Shown piece after piece: positions 32,525 through 45,399 of a stretch of 64,000 nt of DNA. How positions within the stretch are numbered: position 1 is the first letter of the stretch; each line of letters begins with the position of its first letter. This DNA is from Platynereis dumerilii (Eukaryota > Annelida > Polychaeta > Phyllodocida > Nereididae), in contig JAPTHN010000107.1 of NCBI GenBank assembly GCA_026936325.1, positions 474,803 through 538,802 on the forward strand, read 5' to 3'. The position numbers and the translations under genes are program-made. The notes below the pieces were generated by a model. It worked only from the letters and a program-made list of their open reading frames with translations, searched no databases and was not told the DNA's origin.

Positions 32525-32791
32525 ATGGAGGGCGTTTCGAAGCAGATCCATTATCTGGAATTATTGGCCAAACCCGCCTCTCAGGAGCAGGCTAGCGCTC
32601 TTGTAGCTACGGCTAGCGAAGATCAGTTAAACTGCGTTTCCGAGTTGGCGTTAAACTTGCTTAGCGGCCGGATAGACTTAACCAGACATAATAAAAGTTT
32701 ATTAGCGAAAGAAGCCGATGTCATTCGTCGGCTAGGCGACCGAGAGCTTGGACCGAGAAAGAGAAAGAGTGTCGCTCAGGATGACGTGTAG
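32525..32791 (+). CDS. Polinton part: small helical protein (fossil)
   Basis: 88 residues, helical, ending in a basic RKRKS tail. Proteins of this size and make-up lie between ATPase and capsid genes in invertebrate Polintons. Function unknown. Confidence 0.5.
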   Translation: MEGVSKQIHYLELLAKPASQEQASALVATASEDQLNCVSELALNLLSGRIDLTRHNKSLLAKEADVIRRLGDRELGPRKRKSVAQDDV

Positions 32792-32832
32792 ACGGTCGTC
32801 AAAATATTGGCCATCTGTTTAAAAAGAATAGG

Positions 32833-33268
32833 ATGACAAAATATATAAACGTTACCAGTCACGATTCTCGTCAATATTTTCCATTAAACGACCACCAACA
32901 TTTCGTTTGTCTTGTCGACCCTCCTCTTCGAATAGGGAACTGTCCGGTGGCTTTGCAAGAAATTTTGGTTGCCCTGGATGAGCTGCCGCTTACGACGAAA
33001 TCGGCTCACGCGGTATTCGACGTTTTTCTCAATCAAGTCAATGGATCCCTGCTTAACGGAAGGGAAACGTCTTTGTTAAGAAGAGTGGTGATTAGGGCCT
33101 GAGCAAAATCGCTGCACAAATATTACGGTGCCGCCGGGCATTTCATACCTTTTAATTCGTCGGATCTAGACAAGTTGGAATTCTTTATAAGGCCCGTAGT
33201 ACCAGCCGATTTGTCATTCCACTCCGATCATCCGATCAGAATAACTCTTATCATTCGGCAGGATGGTA
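32833..33268 (+). pseudogene. Polinton part: minor capsid (penton-like) candidate (fossil)
   Basis: Position just before the capsid gene, beta-rich blocks (FVCLVDPPLRIGNCPVALQE; HPIRITLIIRQD) and size suit the single jelly-roll minor capsid protein. Assigned by order more than by motif. Confidence 0.45.
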
Positions 33269-34274
33269 GAGTCAAGGATGGTAAATCCGTCCAGGAGGGT
33301 AAATCCGTCCACCCACTAATATATACATTTAAATATACCCATTGTAGTTGTGCAAGTCTTAAATGCACGAGAAATTAATTTTTAACATATTTTGCGTTTT
33401 TATTGTTTTGATAGCATTTTTTAATCCTAATTCAGGTGATTTAACAATAAGGAATAAAAAACAATGAAAGTCTGTGACGTCACCACAGACATTTTGCGAA
33501 TTTTAGAGTGTTGGTTATCCTATGCTTGTTGGCCTATTCTCATCCACAAATACATGTATTTCAGGTAAAAAGTCAATGATTAGAAAGTAAAATTATACTA
33601 AATTTGTAAAATTACTTGATTGTGACACCTTGAATGACAATACAATGCAAATAAAAGTGGACGGAATTACCATCATCATTTTAGGACTGGCTTGATTGGG
33701 AGTTTGTAAATCCGTCCACCTGCATTAAATATCACTTAGATCACTTCTAAGACTTTCAATATTAATAAATTGCCTACAACTGATAAGAGAAATTAGTTTG
33801 GGGCAATTATACCACTTTGATTTGGTTACAATGGTTCCTTTTTTGTAATTCAGATGGTCCATTGAAATTCTGCATAGTTAAATTAACCTCTATTGGCCAA
33901 TTGTTCTATAAGAAGTGCAATCAGTATCTCACCTCCCTAAAATCAACAGAAATTCTAGATAAAAGTTAAATGAATGTAAAATTTCAAAAAAAAATTCAAA
34001 CATGATAGATTTGTGCTGCATAATGCCCCGTGGACGGATTTGCCATCCTTGCTGGACGGATTTAGCAGCAGGGTGGACGGATTTAGGTGCAATAACCTTC
34101 AATTTGGTTGCCATGGTTTCAGCAAAAGTTATTTGAATATTTTATATTTTTGGCTGTTGAAGATAGTACGGAATATGTCCTTTCTAATGGACTAATTTTT
34201 ATTTCTGTATCTATTCTCATTTTCCTGAAAATACAGTTATAGCCAAAAGTGGACGGAATTACCCTCCTTGACTC
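33269..34274. mobile_element. TA-flanked non-autonomous element inside the Polinton (1,006 bp)
   Basis: Ends GAGTCAAGGATGGTAAATCCGTCCA and its near complement (...GGTAATTCCGTCCAC reversed...CCTTGACTC) are flanked by TA. TAAATCCGTCCA or GTGGACGGATT recurs about eight times inside, near both ends. No transposase. TA duplication points to Tc1/mariner, though other TA-targeting groups are possible. Confidence 0.8.
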
Positions 34275-34669
34275 TACCTTATAGGCCTAACATAGAACAA
34301 TGGGAAAAATATTTCGCGGGGCAAGCCGATCAACAACTGAAGGGTAAGCCGGTTCAGAAAAAAGTATTAAACGCCACCGTAAAAGGAGGAGTTTCCGTTC
34401 AAGGACAATTCGCAGGACTAAGCAAAGTTGTAGTCGTCAAAAGTAAAGTTACCGAAACAAAAACCGTAAATATAGAAGCGGTTTCACCGGTTGAAGCCAC
34501 AGTAGAACGCGCCAAATCGGAATTGGATAGAGTCATAAAAGAGTCTACCGATATAGAATCTGAGATATACAAGGAGACGACCAAGAGATTGGCTGCGGTA
34601 AGCGGAGAGCAACCTAAGAGGAAAAGGAAGAAAAGGAGAGTATACAACGACATCTTTTCTTCGAAATGA
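34268..34669 (+). CDS. Polinton part: small basic protein (fossil)
   Basis: RPNIEQWEKYFAGQA at the start, a coiled middle (RAKSELDRVIKESTDIESEI) and a KRKRKKRR basic end just before the capsid region, whose first Met overlaps its end (ATGA). A recurrent Polinton gene of unknown role. Confidence 0.55.
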   Translation: MTLPYRPNIEQWEKYFAGQADQQLKGKPVQKKVLNATVKGGVSVQGQFAGLSKVVVVKSKVTETKTVNIEAVSPVEATVERAKSELDRVIKESTDIESEIYKETTKRLAAVSGEQPKRKRKKRRVYNDIFSSK

Positions 34670-36023
34670 ATGACAGCGTATTAGAAGATGGCATTATCGC
34701 CACTATAGACGAACTCAATTTGTTCGAGCCACCCGTCATTCAATCGGCAGTGCAGCGGTCTTTAATAGTAGAGTATAGGCCAACCAGTCATTTGTCAGAG
34801 GCTCAAGATACGCCGATACACTTTAGATTAGGAGGAGATTCTAGAAACTACTTGGATCTCGAAAAAACCAGATTATTCGTGAAAGCGAAGATAGTCAGTG
34901 ACGATGGTACGGCTTTGGAAAAAGGAGAAGGAAAACCAGAGGTCGCCCCGGTAAACTTGACATTACAATCGATGTGGTCCATGATCGAATTGAAACGGGG
35001 AAAACTATGAGTATGATGAGCAATGGATGCTATCCTTATATCGCGATGCTTCAAACTTTATTGAGAAATTCCGAAACCGCTAAATCGGGCCATCTGTCGG
35101 CTCGAATGTTTTTCAAGGATAATAACATGGACGATGCGACCTTAAAGGTAGGATTTATCGAGCGACTTAAAAAGTTCCAAAAAAGTCAGCCCGTAACGAT
35201 GGAGGGTCCCCTCATGGTAGACTTCTTCTCTACTCCCAGATACATTTTATGCAATACTCCTATAGACGTGACTTTATATAGGTCAAGGCCCGAGTTTTTA
35301 CTGATGACGGCCAAGGATGATAAAAAGTACAAATTCGTAATAGAGGATATATGCCTAAAAGCGAAGTATATCGAAGTTCATCTTGGGGTTATTTCTGGAC
35401 ATTCGGAAGCCTTGAAAAGATCGGCAAACGCGATCTATCCCTATACAAAGGTTGACTGCAAATGTTTTAATATTCCGAAAGATCCCACCAGTTTTTCCTT
35501 TGACAATATTTTTAACAACTCGACGCCTCAGAAAGTGATATGCGCCTTTGTAGAAGCGGAGGCCTTCTCGGGAAAATTGTCAAAAAAGGCTTTCAATTTC
35601 CAACATTTCAATTTGAGTCAAATCGAATTGAATATTGACGGTGTATCGGCGCCGTCCAGACCTTTGGATTTTGTGTTCGATGCCGATGGGATCCAAGCAG
35701 CAACACCGTATCTGAGAATGTATGACTGCGTTGGTGCCAGTAACAATCCTCTATTCGGTATCGGATTAAGTCTGGCAGACTATTGCGAAGGTCAAACGAT
35801 CATTTGTTTTCCGCTCAACGCGTTGGACAAGAATTATTTGGAAGTAAACAGGACGGCTAATGTAACAATTCAAGGCACGTTGCAAAAGGCTTTTGAATCG
35901 TCCGTGACATTATTGGTATATTCCGAAAGTCCGACGGTGGCCGAAATGTCATATTACACTAGGAATATTTTCTCATTATATTTTTGTAACGATGACGGAG
36001 GAACACGTACTAGTCCCTCGTGA
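34666..36023 (+). pseudogene. Polinton part: capsid protein, F54H12.2-like, probable double jelly roll (fossil)
   Basis: SLIVEYRPTSHLSEAQDTPI, YLDLEKTRLFVKAKIV, GCYPYIAMLQTLL and GHLSARMFFKDNNMDD match the widespread invertebrate Polinton protein often named 'F54H12.2-like', taken to be the major capsid protein. Beta-strand-rich throughout, about 450 residues of signal. Broken. Fold assignment is from family knowledge. Confidence 0.75.
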
Positions 36024-36920
36024 GCGGTACGAAAAATTACTTAAAAGACCGAGTAAACCCACTGATGATGAACCGAGCAAAAATGATGAGACCTGCAGTA
36101 ATGAAATCGGAGAAGTGTAGCAGGGCATTGTATTCTACGACCTACACATGATGTAGCAGGGCATTGTATTCTACGACCTACAACCTACATAACAACCTGC
36201 AAAATACATTTATTATTATATTGTAATTGTATAACTAATTGTTTAATTGAATGTGACAACATTGTAAACTATGTCCTGAAGAAGCGCAGACTGATGAACC
36301 AAAGAATGATGAACTCATTCAGAAGAGGAATCCGCCGCAGCTGCCGGTAGAAAAAGTTGATGAACTGGTAAAAATGAAGGATAGATGGGTAAAGATGAAA
36401 AGAAAATTGGTGGAGAGAGCTCGGATACCGTGGACGAAAATTTAATTTACGCGCTGCAGAATTTGATTTATGGGCTGCAGAATTTAATTTACGCGCAGCA
36501 GAATTTAATTTGTCAGACTCTGTACTCAAAAACTGCGCTTCAAATGCTAGACTATGATGGGTGAAATGACGTGCTCCCATTTTTACAACAAAAAATGTGA
36601 TAATCCTATTACAATTATACATGTATAACTGTATCCTGTTGAAATTGTCTATTAAAATCTTGCCGTGTATAATAAATTTAAATCTTTGTCATCTTTCTGG
36701 CTACTCGTAAAAAATATATTACTGGATTAGGCCACACCTCCGTTTGACCCATTTTTCTGGGTTATAAATGTTGGGTGGTCTGTCAACCAACCATTCCTGA
36801 CCGAGTCAGTGTACGGATGACATGGCCAAAAGATGGCCATCTTAGAATGATGATGACAACATCCCTGCCAAAAGGTTAAAAAGGTCGGAGGATTCCGAAA
36901 ACGAAGATGAAGAGGGTGCA
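36024..36920 (+). other. Region between capsid and polymerase parts (fossil)
   Basis: Contains a 31-bp direct repeat (TGTAGCAGGGCATTGTATTC..., 36,116 and 36,152), a short acidic/basic frame near 36,280-36,420, and a GAATTTAATTTACGCGC(T/A)GCA motif repeated about four times (36,440-36,515). Non-genic AT-rich sequence follows to 36,900. Confidence 0.5.
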
Positions 36921-39900
36921 ATGCCCTACCGCATTGAAGAAAGTGATGAGTTGATGCCAAGAAAATATGGCTACGAAGAGAGAAAATTTAAAGTAAAATT
37001 TAATAAAGAATACATGGGCAGGAGATTGGTGGATGTTCAAGGAGAGCTAAATGGAGTGTTTGAAGAAGTTATTGAAAGAGGACTCAGAGACTATGATCAT
37101 GAAGATCGAGCGAGTATTGTGATACAACATAATGACCTGAGAAGAGATGTCGTCATACGTATGAGAAGAAACAGAGATTTATCCGGGAACTCTATAATGA
37201 ATAGATTGGAGAAGGTTCTGCAATCGGATGAAACTCTGGATATCGAAAATAGTTTTCAAATAAACTTTGGCCTTCTCAGATCTGACAGAGGCGGAGGAAG
37301 GATGGCAGTAACAAACACTGACACGACAGACAAGAATAACTTTTTGATCAGAAAGCAGTGTGTGATGGTAATTTCTGAAATACCCGATGATGAAACCTGC
37401 GCTGCAAGAGTTATATCGGTCTGTATGGCCAAGTTAAATGTTGACCCTAATCTTAACCATATAATGGAGGCAAAAAGGGCCCACAGACTCGGAAGAAATT
37501 CGCAAAAGGGTAGAGCTATCGAGCTGTTGAAGCAGGTGGGACTATCCGAGTATGAGCCGGTTGAGATAAGAGACTTTTGGAAATTTCAAAATCACCTGGA
37601 TGTACAGATTGTGGTATTGGATGTAGCTGTTGGCTACGACATTGTCTATGCCGGAGAGATGAGAGAAAAGAAGATATTCTTGTTGAAACAGGGTGAGCAT
37701 TTTCACGCTATTACTAATGTTTGCGCTTTATTGACAAACAAAGAAATCTGCACAACATGTCTGAAATTCTACTGCAGAAATAGTATGCATCATTGCGACT
37801 TAAAGTGTCACGTGTGTGGCAGCGGAAACTGCCAGTGGGAAAGGAAGATCTACTGCGCGGGCTGCAATCGGTCATGCAGAAATGCGGAATGTTACAGAAG
37901 GCATAAGGAGAAGAGGTCTTTTAAAACTGGGAAGAAAAAGGGAGAAGACAGGCCTTCCATCTGTGAGCAGTTCTACAAATGTGTCTACTGTTGCAAACTA
38001 TTGAACAGTGCTAAGAGATCAAGAGATGCCCATCAATGCGGTGAGTGGCTATGTCAGTGCTGTCAGGATTACGTAGTGGGAGAACACTTGTGCTATATGA
38101 GAGGTGCTGCGCCTAAAAATTCTACTGGTAAATTTATCTTCTTCGACTTCGAATCAACTCAGGACGAAATATCTCAGTGCGATTGAGGTTACTTATGCAG
38201 AAGAAGAGAAGGCTGTCAAGATTGTACTGATGATTACACTTGCTCTTCCTGTAGAAAGTGTAGAAACTGTAAAACATGGCAATGCGGTCTCAAACGGCAT
38301 TTGCCTAACATGGTAGTCGCTCAGTCCTCTTGTAACTCCTGCGCGAATGATAAAACCCATTGTCATTCTTGCGGGATGCAATGTTTGAGTCACGAGGAAG
38401 GAGAAAAGTGTCCGGACTGCTTTAAGAAGGAGGTGGTTTTCAAAGGATTTAATACTGTGGATCAATTTGGAAAATGGCTGTTCAACGAAAAGCATAAAGG
38501 GGATGGAAGGGGATATGACTGCGTGTTTATTTTAAATTACTTGCTGAACAACGGCATGTACCCTCAAGTGACATGGGCTGGATCTAAGATTATGTATATG
38601 CGAGTGTACGAATCCTTAGACATCAGATTTGTAGACTCTTTCAGTTTCGGGTGGAAGCACAGTAAAGGCCTCAATTGCGTTTTGATCAGATAAAAGTAAA
38701 TTTAGGGTCCTAGAAACCAATTTCTGACATAAAGAAGAAACAGTGCAGTATTTAAGCATAACCAACAAGTAAATCTAAGAAATTTAGGCATTTTTTATGA
38801 GCATACAATTAAAACCATGCTCTGGGCAGACCTTTAAAGTTGGTATAATTTGTCAATTTTAGCATGTAACCAGTGGCCCTTTTTCTGAAGCACCGTCTAT
38901 TGCAGCAATGCTGTAGCCTAATATTTAGTTCACATTCTGCCGGTGACACTATATGTTTACTGTACCTCCCTGGCCATCTGTAGGGAGCATTGGCTGACTT
39001 TTCAATATGATGAGTATGGCAGCCATGACCTCCAAAGGAAAGATCTGCTTGCAACCATATTTTTGCAAATTTACAGTCAGGGGTTCAAAAGGCTGGCTGG
39101 AGGGTATTTTTATGTAATAATTAGCCAAATTTGGTGCTTTTGCCTTGATATGATATTGACTTAGTGAATTTCAGCAAAAAAGTTCAAATGGCCACTGATG
39201 ATTGTATGATAGAAGACGTTTTAATGTCTAAAATCGATGTCCGTCCATTACCTCCACAACTCATTTTTTGGTTATTTAAATGAATTAAAGACCAGATAAC
39301 AGGTCAACTGAGATGCAAATGCATGTCTATCTCTCTCTACCTATGTATGCAACTGAAAAAATAAAAAACACAATGAATTTAACTTATACACTGGACACCA
39401 GGCTAAAAAGTGTAAATGTCCGTCCATTACGTCCACAAAAATGTTCAAATTAGTCTGGGGAATGATATTTGGAGGTCTGGTATGTCACGGATAAAGCAGA
39501 GATACCATGTTTAGTGACAAATTCAGATTATTTTAGTGAATGCTGACAAGGTTCATAAGTTGAATTTCTCACACTTCATGCAAACTGTCCATACCACATC
39601 AGCGAAAACTGTCGAAAAGCCAATGGTTCATTCCAGCAGAAAAACCTAGATTTTCATGGAACTTTCATAATGTAGTTCATAGCAGCCCAGCAAATACCTG
39701 TCTTGATTTATTAGACAAAGATAATTCTGTATTCTAATCATCAGTAGGTTCAAATTGATGTACTGCACTTGCACTTCTGATGAAAATAATTCTAAGGTCA
39801 TAGGGGCCAAATATTGAGGCGCTTACTGTGCTTTCACCCTTTCCTCCCTATGGCCCTTAGCAAGTTACCAAAAACATTGGGTTTATCTGCCGGTTTGAAA

Positions 39901-41431
39901 AAAAAAGGGGATTTCCCTCACAAATTTAATAACGGAAAGAATTTCGATAAGAGATTTTTCCTAATTATCCAGACGTAAGATATTACGGAGAAGGCCTAAA
40001 CATGGGATGGTACGATTCGATGACAGGCCCCTATGACATGCACGCGGACATGCTTTCTTACTGCAGAAATGATGTAAATATCCTAAGAGAAGCGTGCCTG
40101 AAATTTCAAAATTTGATTCGAGAAGTAACATCAGTTCAGACGGAGACTGATGTTCAAAACGTTGACCCTTTCTCTCAAGTCAACTTGTATGAAGTTATGC
40201 AGGCAAAACTTTCTTAAGGAGAGGTATGAGGCTGTGGAACGAGATGGTCGAGAAACAACAATAGAGAAGGGAGGAAATTTCTATCGCGATGGGAAACCTT
40301 TACTTTCGAATGAAATTACCAAAAAAACTTTCAAAGATTCGGATAATGCTCATGTACCCCCGTCAGGGTTATGTGGCAAGGTCTAATCATAGCTACAAGT
40401 CTATTCAATGGCTCGAATCCATTGCTGCTCGGACTGGAGTATTCATCGAGCAGGCACGAAATGTAGGGGAATACAAGATAGGGAATTTCAGAGTAGACTG
40501 CTATGACAGACACCATTCAGTCGCTTTTGAGTTTTACGGCTGCAGATGGCATGCTTGTCCTAAGTGCTTTCCTGCCACAAACACTAAAGACCCTCACACC
40601 GGTCAGACTATGGAAGAAATATGCAATCGGACCATGAAAAGAGGTCAATTTTTGGAAACTAAAGTGAATGACCTGAAGATCATCTGGGAATGCGAGTTTG
40701 ATTTGTTGTTCAGAACTAACCCGAGTTTGGCAAATTTTTTAAACGAAGTAGATGTCCCCGAGCGACTAAAAATTAGAGACGCCTTCTTCGGGGGAAGAGT
40801 CAATGCTATCAAGTTACATTATGAGGCAAAGGAAGACGAAAAAATATTTTATTACGATTTTACCTCTCTCTATCCATATGTGAACAAGTACAAGGATCTA
40901 CCTTCGGGACATCCAACGATAATAACGAGGGACTTCGATTATACATTAAGATCATATTTCGGAATCGCTAAAGTCAAAGTATTACCCCCAAGGACTCTCT
41001 ATCACCCAGTATTACCATACAGATCAAACGGTAAGTTGAAACTTCCTCCGTGTAGAACTTGTGCCGATCAAGAGTCTCAGCACCCTTGTCAATGCAGTGT
41101 TGAGGATAGAGCAATAGTTGGAACATTCTGCACTCCTGAAATTGACAAGGCAATCGAAAAGGGTTACGCGGTCCAAAAGATTTACGAAGTGTACAATTGG
41201 GAAAGAAAGTCTTCCAATTTTTTTGCGGAGTACGTCAATACTTTCCTGAGAATAAAACAAGAATCGTCTGGATACCCGGAACGGGTTAGCGATGAAGAGG
41301 ACAAGGATGAATATATCAGACGCTATCGAGAGGCAGAAGGAATAGATTTGGTGAAAGAAAACAATGGGCACAATCCAGGTCTTAGAGCAGTAGCGAAATT
41401 AGCGTTAACCAGCTTCTGGGGAAAATTTTAG
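36921..41431 (+). pseudogene. Polinton part: protein-primed type B DNA polymerase region (fossil)
   Basis: Cysteine-rich zinc-ribbon block (CHVCGSGNCQWERKIYCAGC), then FIFFDFESTQ (3'-5' exonuclease Asp-Phe-Glu box), MLSYCRNDVNILREACLKF (exonuclease Asp), FYGCRWHACPKCF and FYYDFTSLYPYVNKYKDLP (polymerase motif A), ending near LALTSFWGKF (motif B). This order is that of Polinton PolB. It contains one inserted block at about 38.7-39.8 kb and is broken. It stops where repeat R1 starts. Confidence 0.82.
38695..39825. other. Unassigned insertion inside the Polinton polymerase region
   Basis: About 1.1 kb that does not read as polymerase. TGTCCGTCCATTACCTCCACAA and TGTCCGTCCATTACGTCCACAA occur at 39,237 and 39,415, recalling the GTCCA motifs of the 33.3-kb element. 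Edges are approximate; no terminal repeats could be paired. Confidence 0.55.
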
Positions 41432-44400
41432 ATAGCAGAGGATGACAAATTTCTTTGGGTTTCACAAAAAATGAAAAAAGCTAAAAACGTCATAATTCTG
41501 CTAAGATTTGTCCAAATTTCACAATGTTAGAGTCTAACAATATGTTTTGGGCAATTCCGCACCTTTTGGAATGATTTTGATTAGAGGTCAAGGTCACCGC
41601 CTAAGGTCAAGGTCAAAGTCAATTTTTTCTGTAATTTAATGATATTTCAAGTTTTTGTCCCCGATATCTGTCAAAATGTCCCATAACATCAATGCTTATT
41701 CAGCATAAACTGATTTTATAAATTTCTAGCTATATGTTAGTATCCTACACTGTATCAAAAGCCTGATTTTTAACTGTAGGGGGAACTTTCAAATTTACGA
41801 AATATCATAATTTTTTCAAATTGCACGTTAGATATTTTGAAGATGTCCATCGATCATTGTGCATTAATAATTCAGAGTTCAATGGATTGGTGCTATTGCA
41901 TGAGAGTCAAATAAGGTATTCTGGACCAGAAAACAGACCTTAGAATATGATATGAATATTTTCGGCGGCCATTATTGAAAATTTTGTCCCCTCAGTTAAT
42001 GTCAAAACTAATAGAGATAACAGAAAAGTTTTTGTTTCTATTCCAATGTTTTCAGGGTCAAGGAATAACACAAAAACATTTTTATCATTGTATGTTATGT
42101 AATATATGTGTAATTTGGCCGCCACACCAACAACAATATGTATCTTTGCTGATATCTGCGGAATATTGGAATAATTCTTAGGTCTATACCTATGTTTACA
42201 TGGTCAGGGAATATGATACAGTCATATTCCATGCTCTATATGCTTTCAAGTACACACATTCATGCATTGATAATTGGACAATTTCACAATAGAAAATGGG
42301 ACGCATAAAGTATTTTGTAGTGTGAGATTTAGGGGTGTTTTTTTACATCAGCTTTTCTCTTAAACTATAATTTTGAGTCTTATCCGGCAAGGGTCAAAGG
42401 GTCGCTCCTTATTCTTGCAAGTTCTGTGATCAACAACCTTCCTTATGGCTCAGTTAAGGCCCACTGCAAAGTGGCCTGCCTAGGTCACACAGCCAGGCAG
42501 GCCCTATCTATCGTAACGTCACTATTGCATATGAGCACTGCTGACACTGTTTCAGGATCTTTTTTTACTTCTAAGAATTTCATGCATCGGCCGTTTCGTT
42601 TAGCATTTGTGGGACTTCTAACAGGGTAAGAGACTTGTGGTTTTCACTGTTAGATGCGCTATGAAGAATTCTATAAACCAACGGACTTTCAGCTTTCTGC
42701 TAGAAGAAGAAAAAATTTCTACAAGCGATTTTCCGCAAGCATGTCTGATTTCTCAAAAATGACTCCGTTATATAAATACATTTTTATATCAATATCCAGG
42801 CTCGTTGGAAGCCTTGTCAATATCATTATATTGTTCCTCCCTTTATTTGGAAACAGATGACAAAGAAATAGAAAATTCTATCTCATTTTTTTTTTAGCGC
42901 TATGATTCATAAAAGGATCAACATTTTAAAAATCAAAACTTTTGTTCCGAACCCCTAGAAAAGTTCCTTAAACTAAATATATCTCTCTCGAATTTTAATC
43001 AGCTTTTCCATAAAACTGTCCTCTTTAATTCCATGCTTCATCTAATAACATAGGATGAATGGTCACTGAATGGCAAGGAAAACTTCACAGTAAAAACATT
43101 AAGAAAAAATTGAGTTTTTCTGTGTGTGGACTGACATTCTTTTACATAAACCTCCAATATTTTGAAAGAAAGGCTGGTAGCGACCACTTTTGTTTATATA
43201 TCCTTGCTATAAACTATATTTTTGATCATTTTAAACTATTTTTTAAGAAATCATATCTTAGAAAGTTCACGAGTATCGAGCCACCTTAAGTAAAGTTTGA
43301 TATAAGTTTCCTGAGTTTAAATTCAAACTTGTTAGCGAGGCATGCACATTTTTGTAAGAGGTTGGGATGGGGCAGGTGGACGAGCATGGCCGGGGCATGT
43401 TGAACCATTGTAAACTCGATTGACTGACAAAAAATATTCTGCAAAATGCCAGCTGCATAATTTCTAACATGAATGGAACACCTAAGCCATTCCTGTACAA
43501 TATGAGGGCTAAATCAATTCACTTGACTAATCTGCTAGCCTTTCTAGCTGAAACAAGATTTATTAAAATTATCTTGGTAAATATCCGATATAATCATTCT
43601 GCAATGACACACAAGTGTGTGTTGTGATCTGTGAGAATAAAATGTGGTGTTTGCTCACCTTCTTCTACTTTTGTGGACTTTTATACCATGGTCCAACCTA
43701 CCACACATGGCGGTCCAACGTGCCCCGAGTCCGGGGCATGGTGGACTATAAAAAAAAGTTCAAATTAATTTTTCTCCACAACTATTGAAGGTAGATTGAC
43801 TTGGTTTGGCATATAGCGGGGAGGGAATTCGTCAGAATCTCCAAGAATTGTGCACTTGGTGACAAGTTTTTGCAATTTGGCATGGGTGTTTATATGACCA
43901 AAGGGGTTTCAAAAACCACCGCACACAAAGTGAGACCACCCCCTGGTGGCCGGTATGCGCAAAATCCAATATGGCCGCCACAAAACACAAAAACTAGCAT
44001 ATCTCGGTCACTATTTGAGCTATATTGATGTGTAATCAGTGTTGTCAGTAAACACTCGCCCGCTCGCCCCAGGCGACCAAATTTCCGTCTGGGCGACTGA
44101 AATATGGTTTTAGGTCGCCCAAGTGGCGACCAAGTCAGAAATGGGCATAACTTGGTGAATAATTGCTTCACAGAAATCGTTTTGGTCTTATTTTAAAGAA
44201 GAAAACGAGATCAATCACAAAGTGCTATTTTTGTGTTCTTGTTTGCTCACATGACAAGCTAATCTTGCAATAAACTTCCGAAATGTTTTTTTGGTTTTAA
44301 AATCAAATCTAATTCAGTAATGTTCAGGACTTCATACATGCTAAAATTGCTAATAAATGATCATGTAGAGTCTCTGATGTCTTCTAGACCTCCTATACAG

Positions 44401-45030
44401 TGTCTTAATTGAGAAGTCACCAACATTGCACTGCATGCATTTAAATGCTGCAATGGTGTTGTCTTTGTTTAATACTGTTTATACAATTTCTATGACTTAT
44501 ATCTGTGCCTGTGAAATCACTGAATAATTTTTGATGATCTGTGTCATGGAATATGAGCAAAATAAACATAAATTCGATTTATAAACTTTGTAGACCAATT
44601 AGGAAAAACATGGCAATGATCGAGGGAAATTACTATCCAACAAAGGCCCAGGTGACACAGCAAGAGCTGTATTTGAACCCTGGACCCAGCAATTGGCACC
44701 ACAGCATGCTAACACTGAGTGAACCCTATCTGTAAATATAATATAGGCCTGCAGGCATTATGCTTTCATAATTTGTATGAATTATGCTGAAACTACAGAT
44801 CCGAGCAACCATTATTAAAACATATGGGCGACCAACTTAATAGTTTGGTTTCCTAACTAGGTCGCCCAGTGGGCGACCAAGCACTCTAGAGTTACTGACA
44901 CCACTGTGTGTAATACATCATTTTCCACTATTTTGATTGAGGAAAATGTGTTCTGGCTGTTACTTTGTAGCTCAAATGTGAATTTCAATACCAAAATCAA
45001 TGTTCATTGCAGCAGCAAGATGTAAAAAAG
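41427..45030 (+). repeat. Repeat R1, copy 2 (left, plus orientation)
   Basis: TAGATAGCAGAGGATGACAAAT, CACAATGTTAGAGTCTAACAA, GAGGTCAAGGTCACCGCCTAAGG, TGTTTACATGGTCAGGGAATATGATAC, GCGGGGAGGGAATTCGTCAG and CACCGCACACAAAGTGAGACC recur in this order, reversed, at 50,290-48,950. About 1.6 kb (42,200-43,790) has no partner in the other copy. It is split by hAT 5. No coding sequence recognised; the outer end present in copies 1 and 3 is missing here. Confidence 0.8.
44037..44906. mobile_element. hAT 5: non-autonomous hAT inside repeat R1 (870 bp)
   Basis: Ends CAGTGTTGTCAGTAA and TTACTGACACCACTG are flanked by the exact 8-bp duplication TGTGTAAT (44,029-44,036; 44,907-44,914). GGTCGCCCA/TGGGCGACC motifs are repeated inside both ends. 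No transposase. The R1 copy at 48.9 kb provides a related site without the insertion. Confidence 0.93.
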
Positions 45031-45187
45031 ACGTCACTTGGTATTTTGTCCCTTTTGGGATTTTCACTAGTGCCTGACTTGAATGAATGTGAATTAACTG
45101 TACAATTTTATGACTAATTATTGCCATGGAAAGTTATGGGGATGAATTGATGCTATAATTGTGTTATTCATGTAAGAATGGATACTG

Positions 45188-45395
45188 CACTGTAAATTCT
45201 GAAATTCTGAGTTAGCTAAAACGATTGAGTGAGACGGTTGCACAATTTGTTTGAGCCATGATAGCTTGCTGTTTTGAGTTATGATAATCTTTATGCTGTT
45301 ATAACTTGCAAACAACAAGCTATCTTGGCTCAAAGGAATTGTGCAACTATCTCACTCAATCAATTAAGCTAACTCAAAATTCAAAATTTACAGTG
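45188..45395. mobile_element. MITE with about 95-bp terminal inverted repeats (208 bp)
   Basis: CACTGTAAATTCTGAAATTC...GAGTTAGCT...GATTGAGTGAGA...TTGCACAATT...GAGCCATGATAGCTTG returns inverted to ...AATTTACAGTG, leaving almost no unique centre. A clean target duplication could not be assigned. Superfamily unknown. Confidence 0.85.
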
Positions 45396-45399
45396 TGTT

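Larger units (their letters stand above)
28840..41431 (+). mobile_element. Polinton/Maverick, partial and broken (fossil)
   Basis: A large plus-strand element with recognisable Polinton parts in order: a small membrane protein, a retroviral-type integrase with chromodomain, a packaging ATPase, a minor capsid candidate, a small basic protein, a double jelly-roll type capsid protein and a protein-primed type B DNA polymerase. It is broken, with roughly ten or more defects, and carries three insertions (LINE E, a TA-flanked element, an unassigned block at 38.7-39.8 kb). No terminal inverted repeats were found. It abuts a mariner relic on the left and repeat R1 on the right. Base composition is richer in GC than the flanks. 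Capsid and integrase parts still read well, so it is of moderate age. Inferred to be non-functional. Confidence 0.88.
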
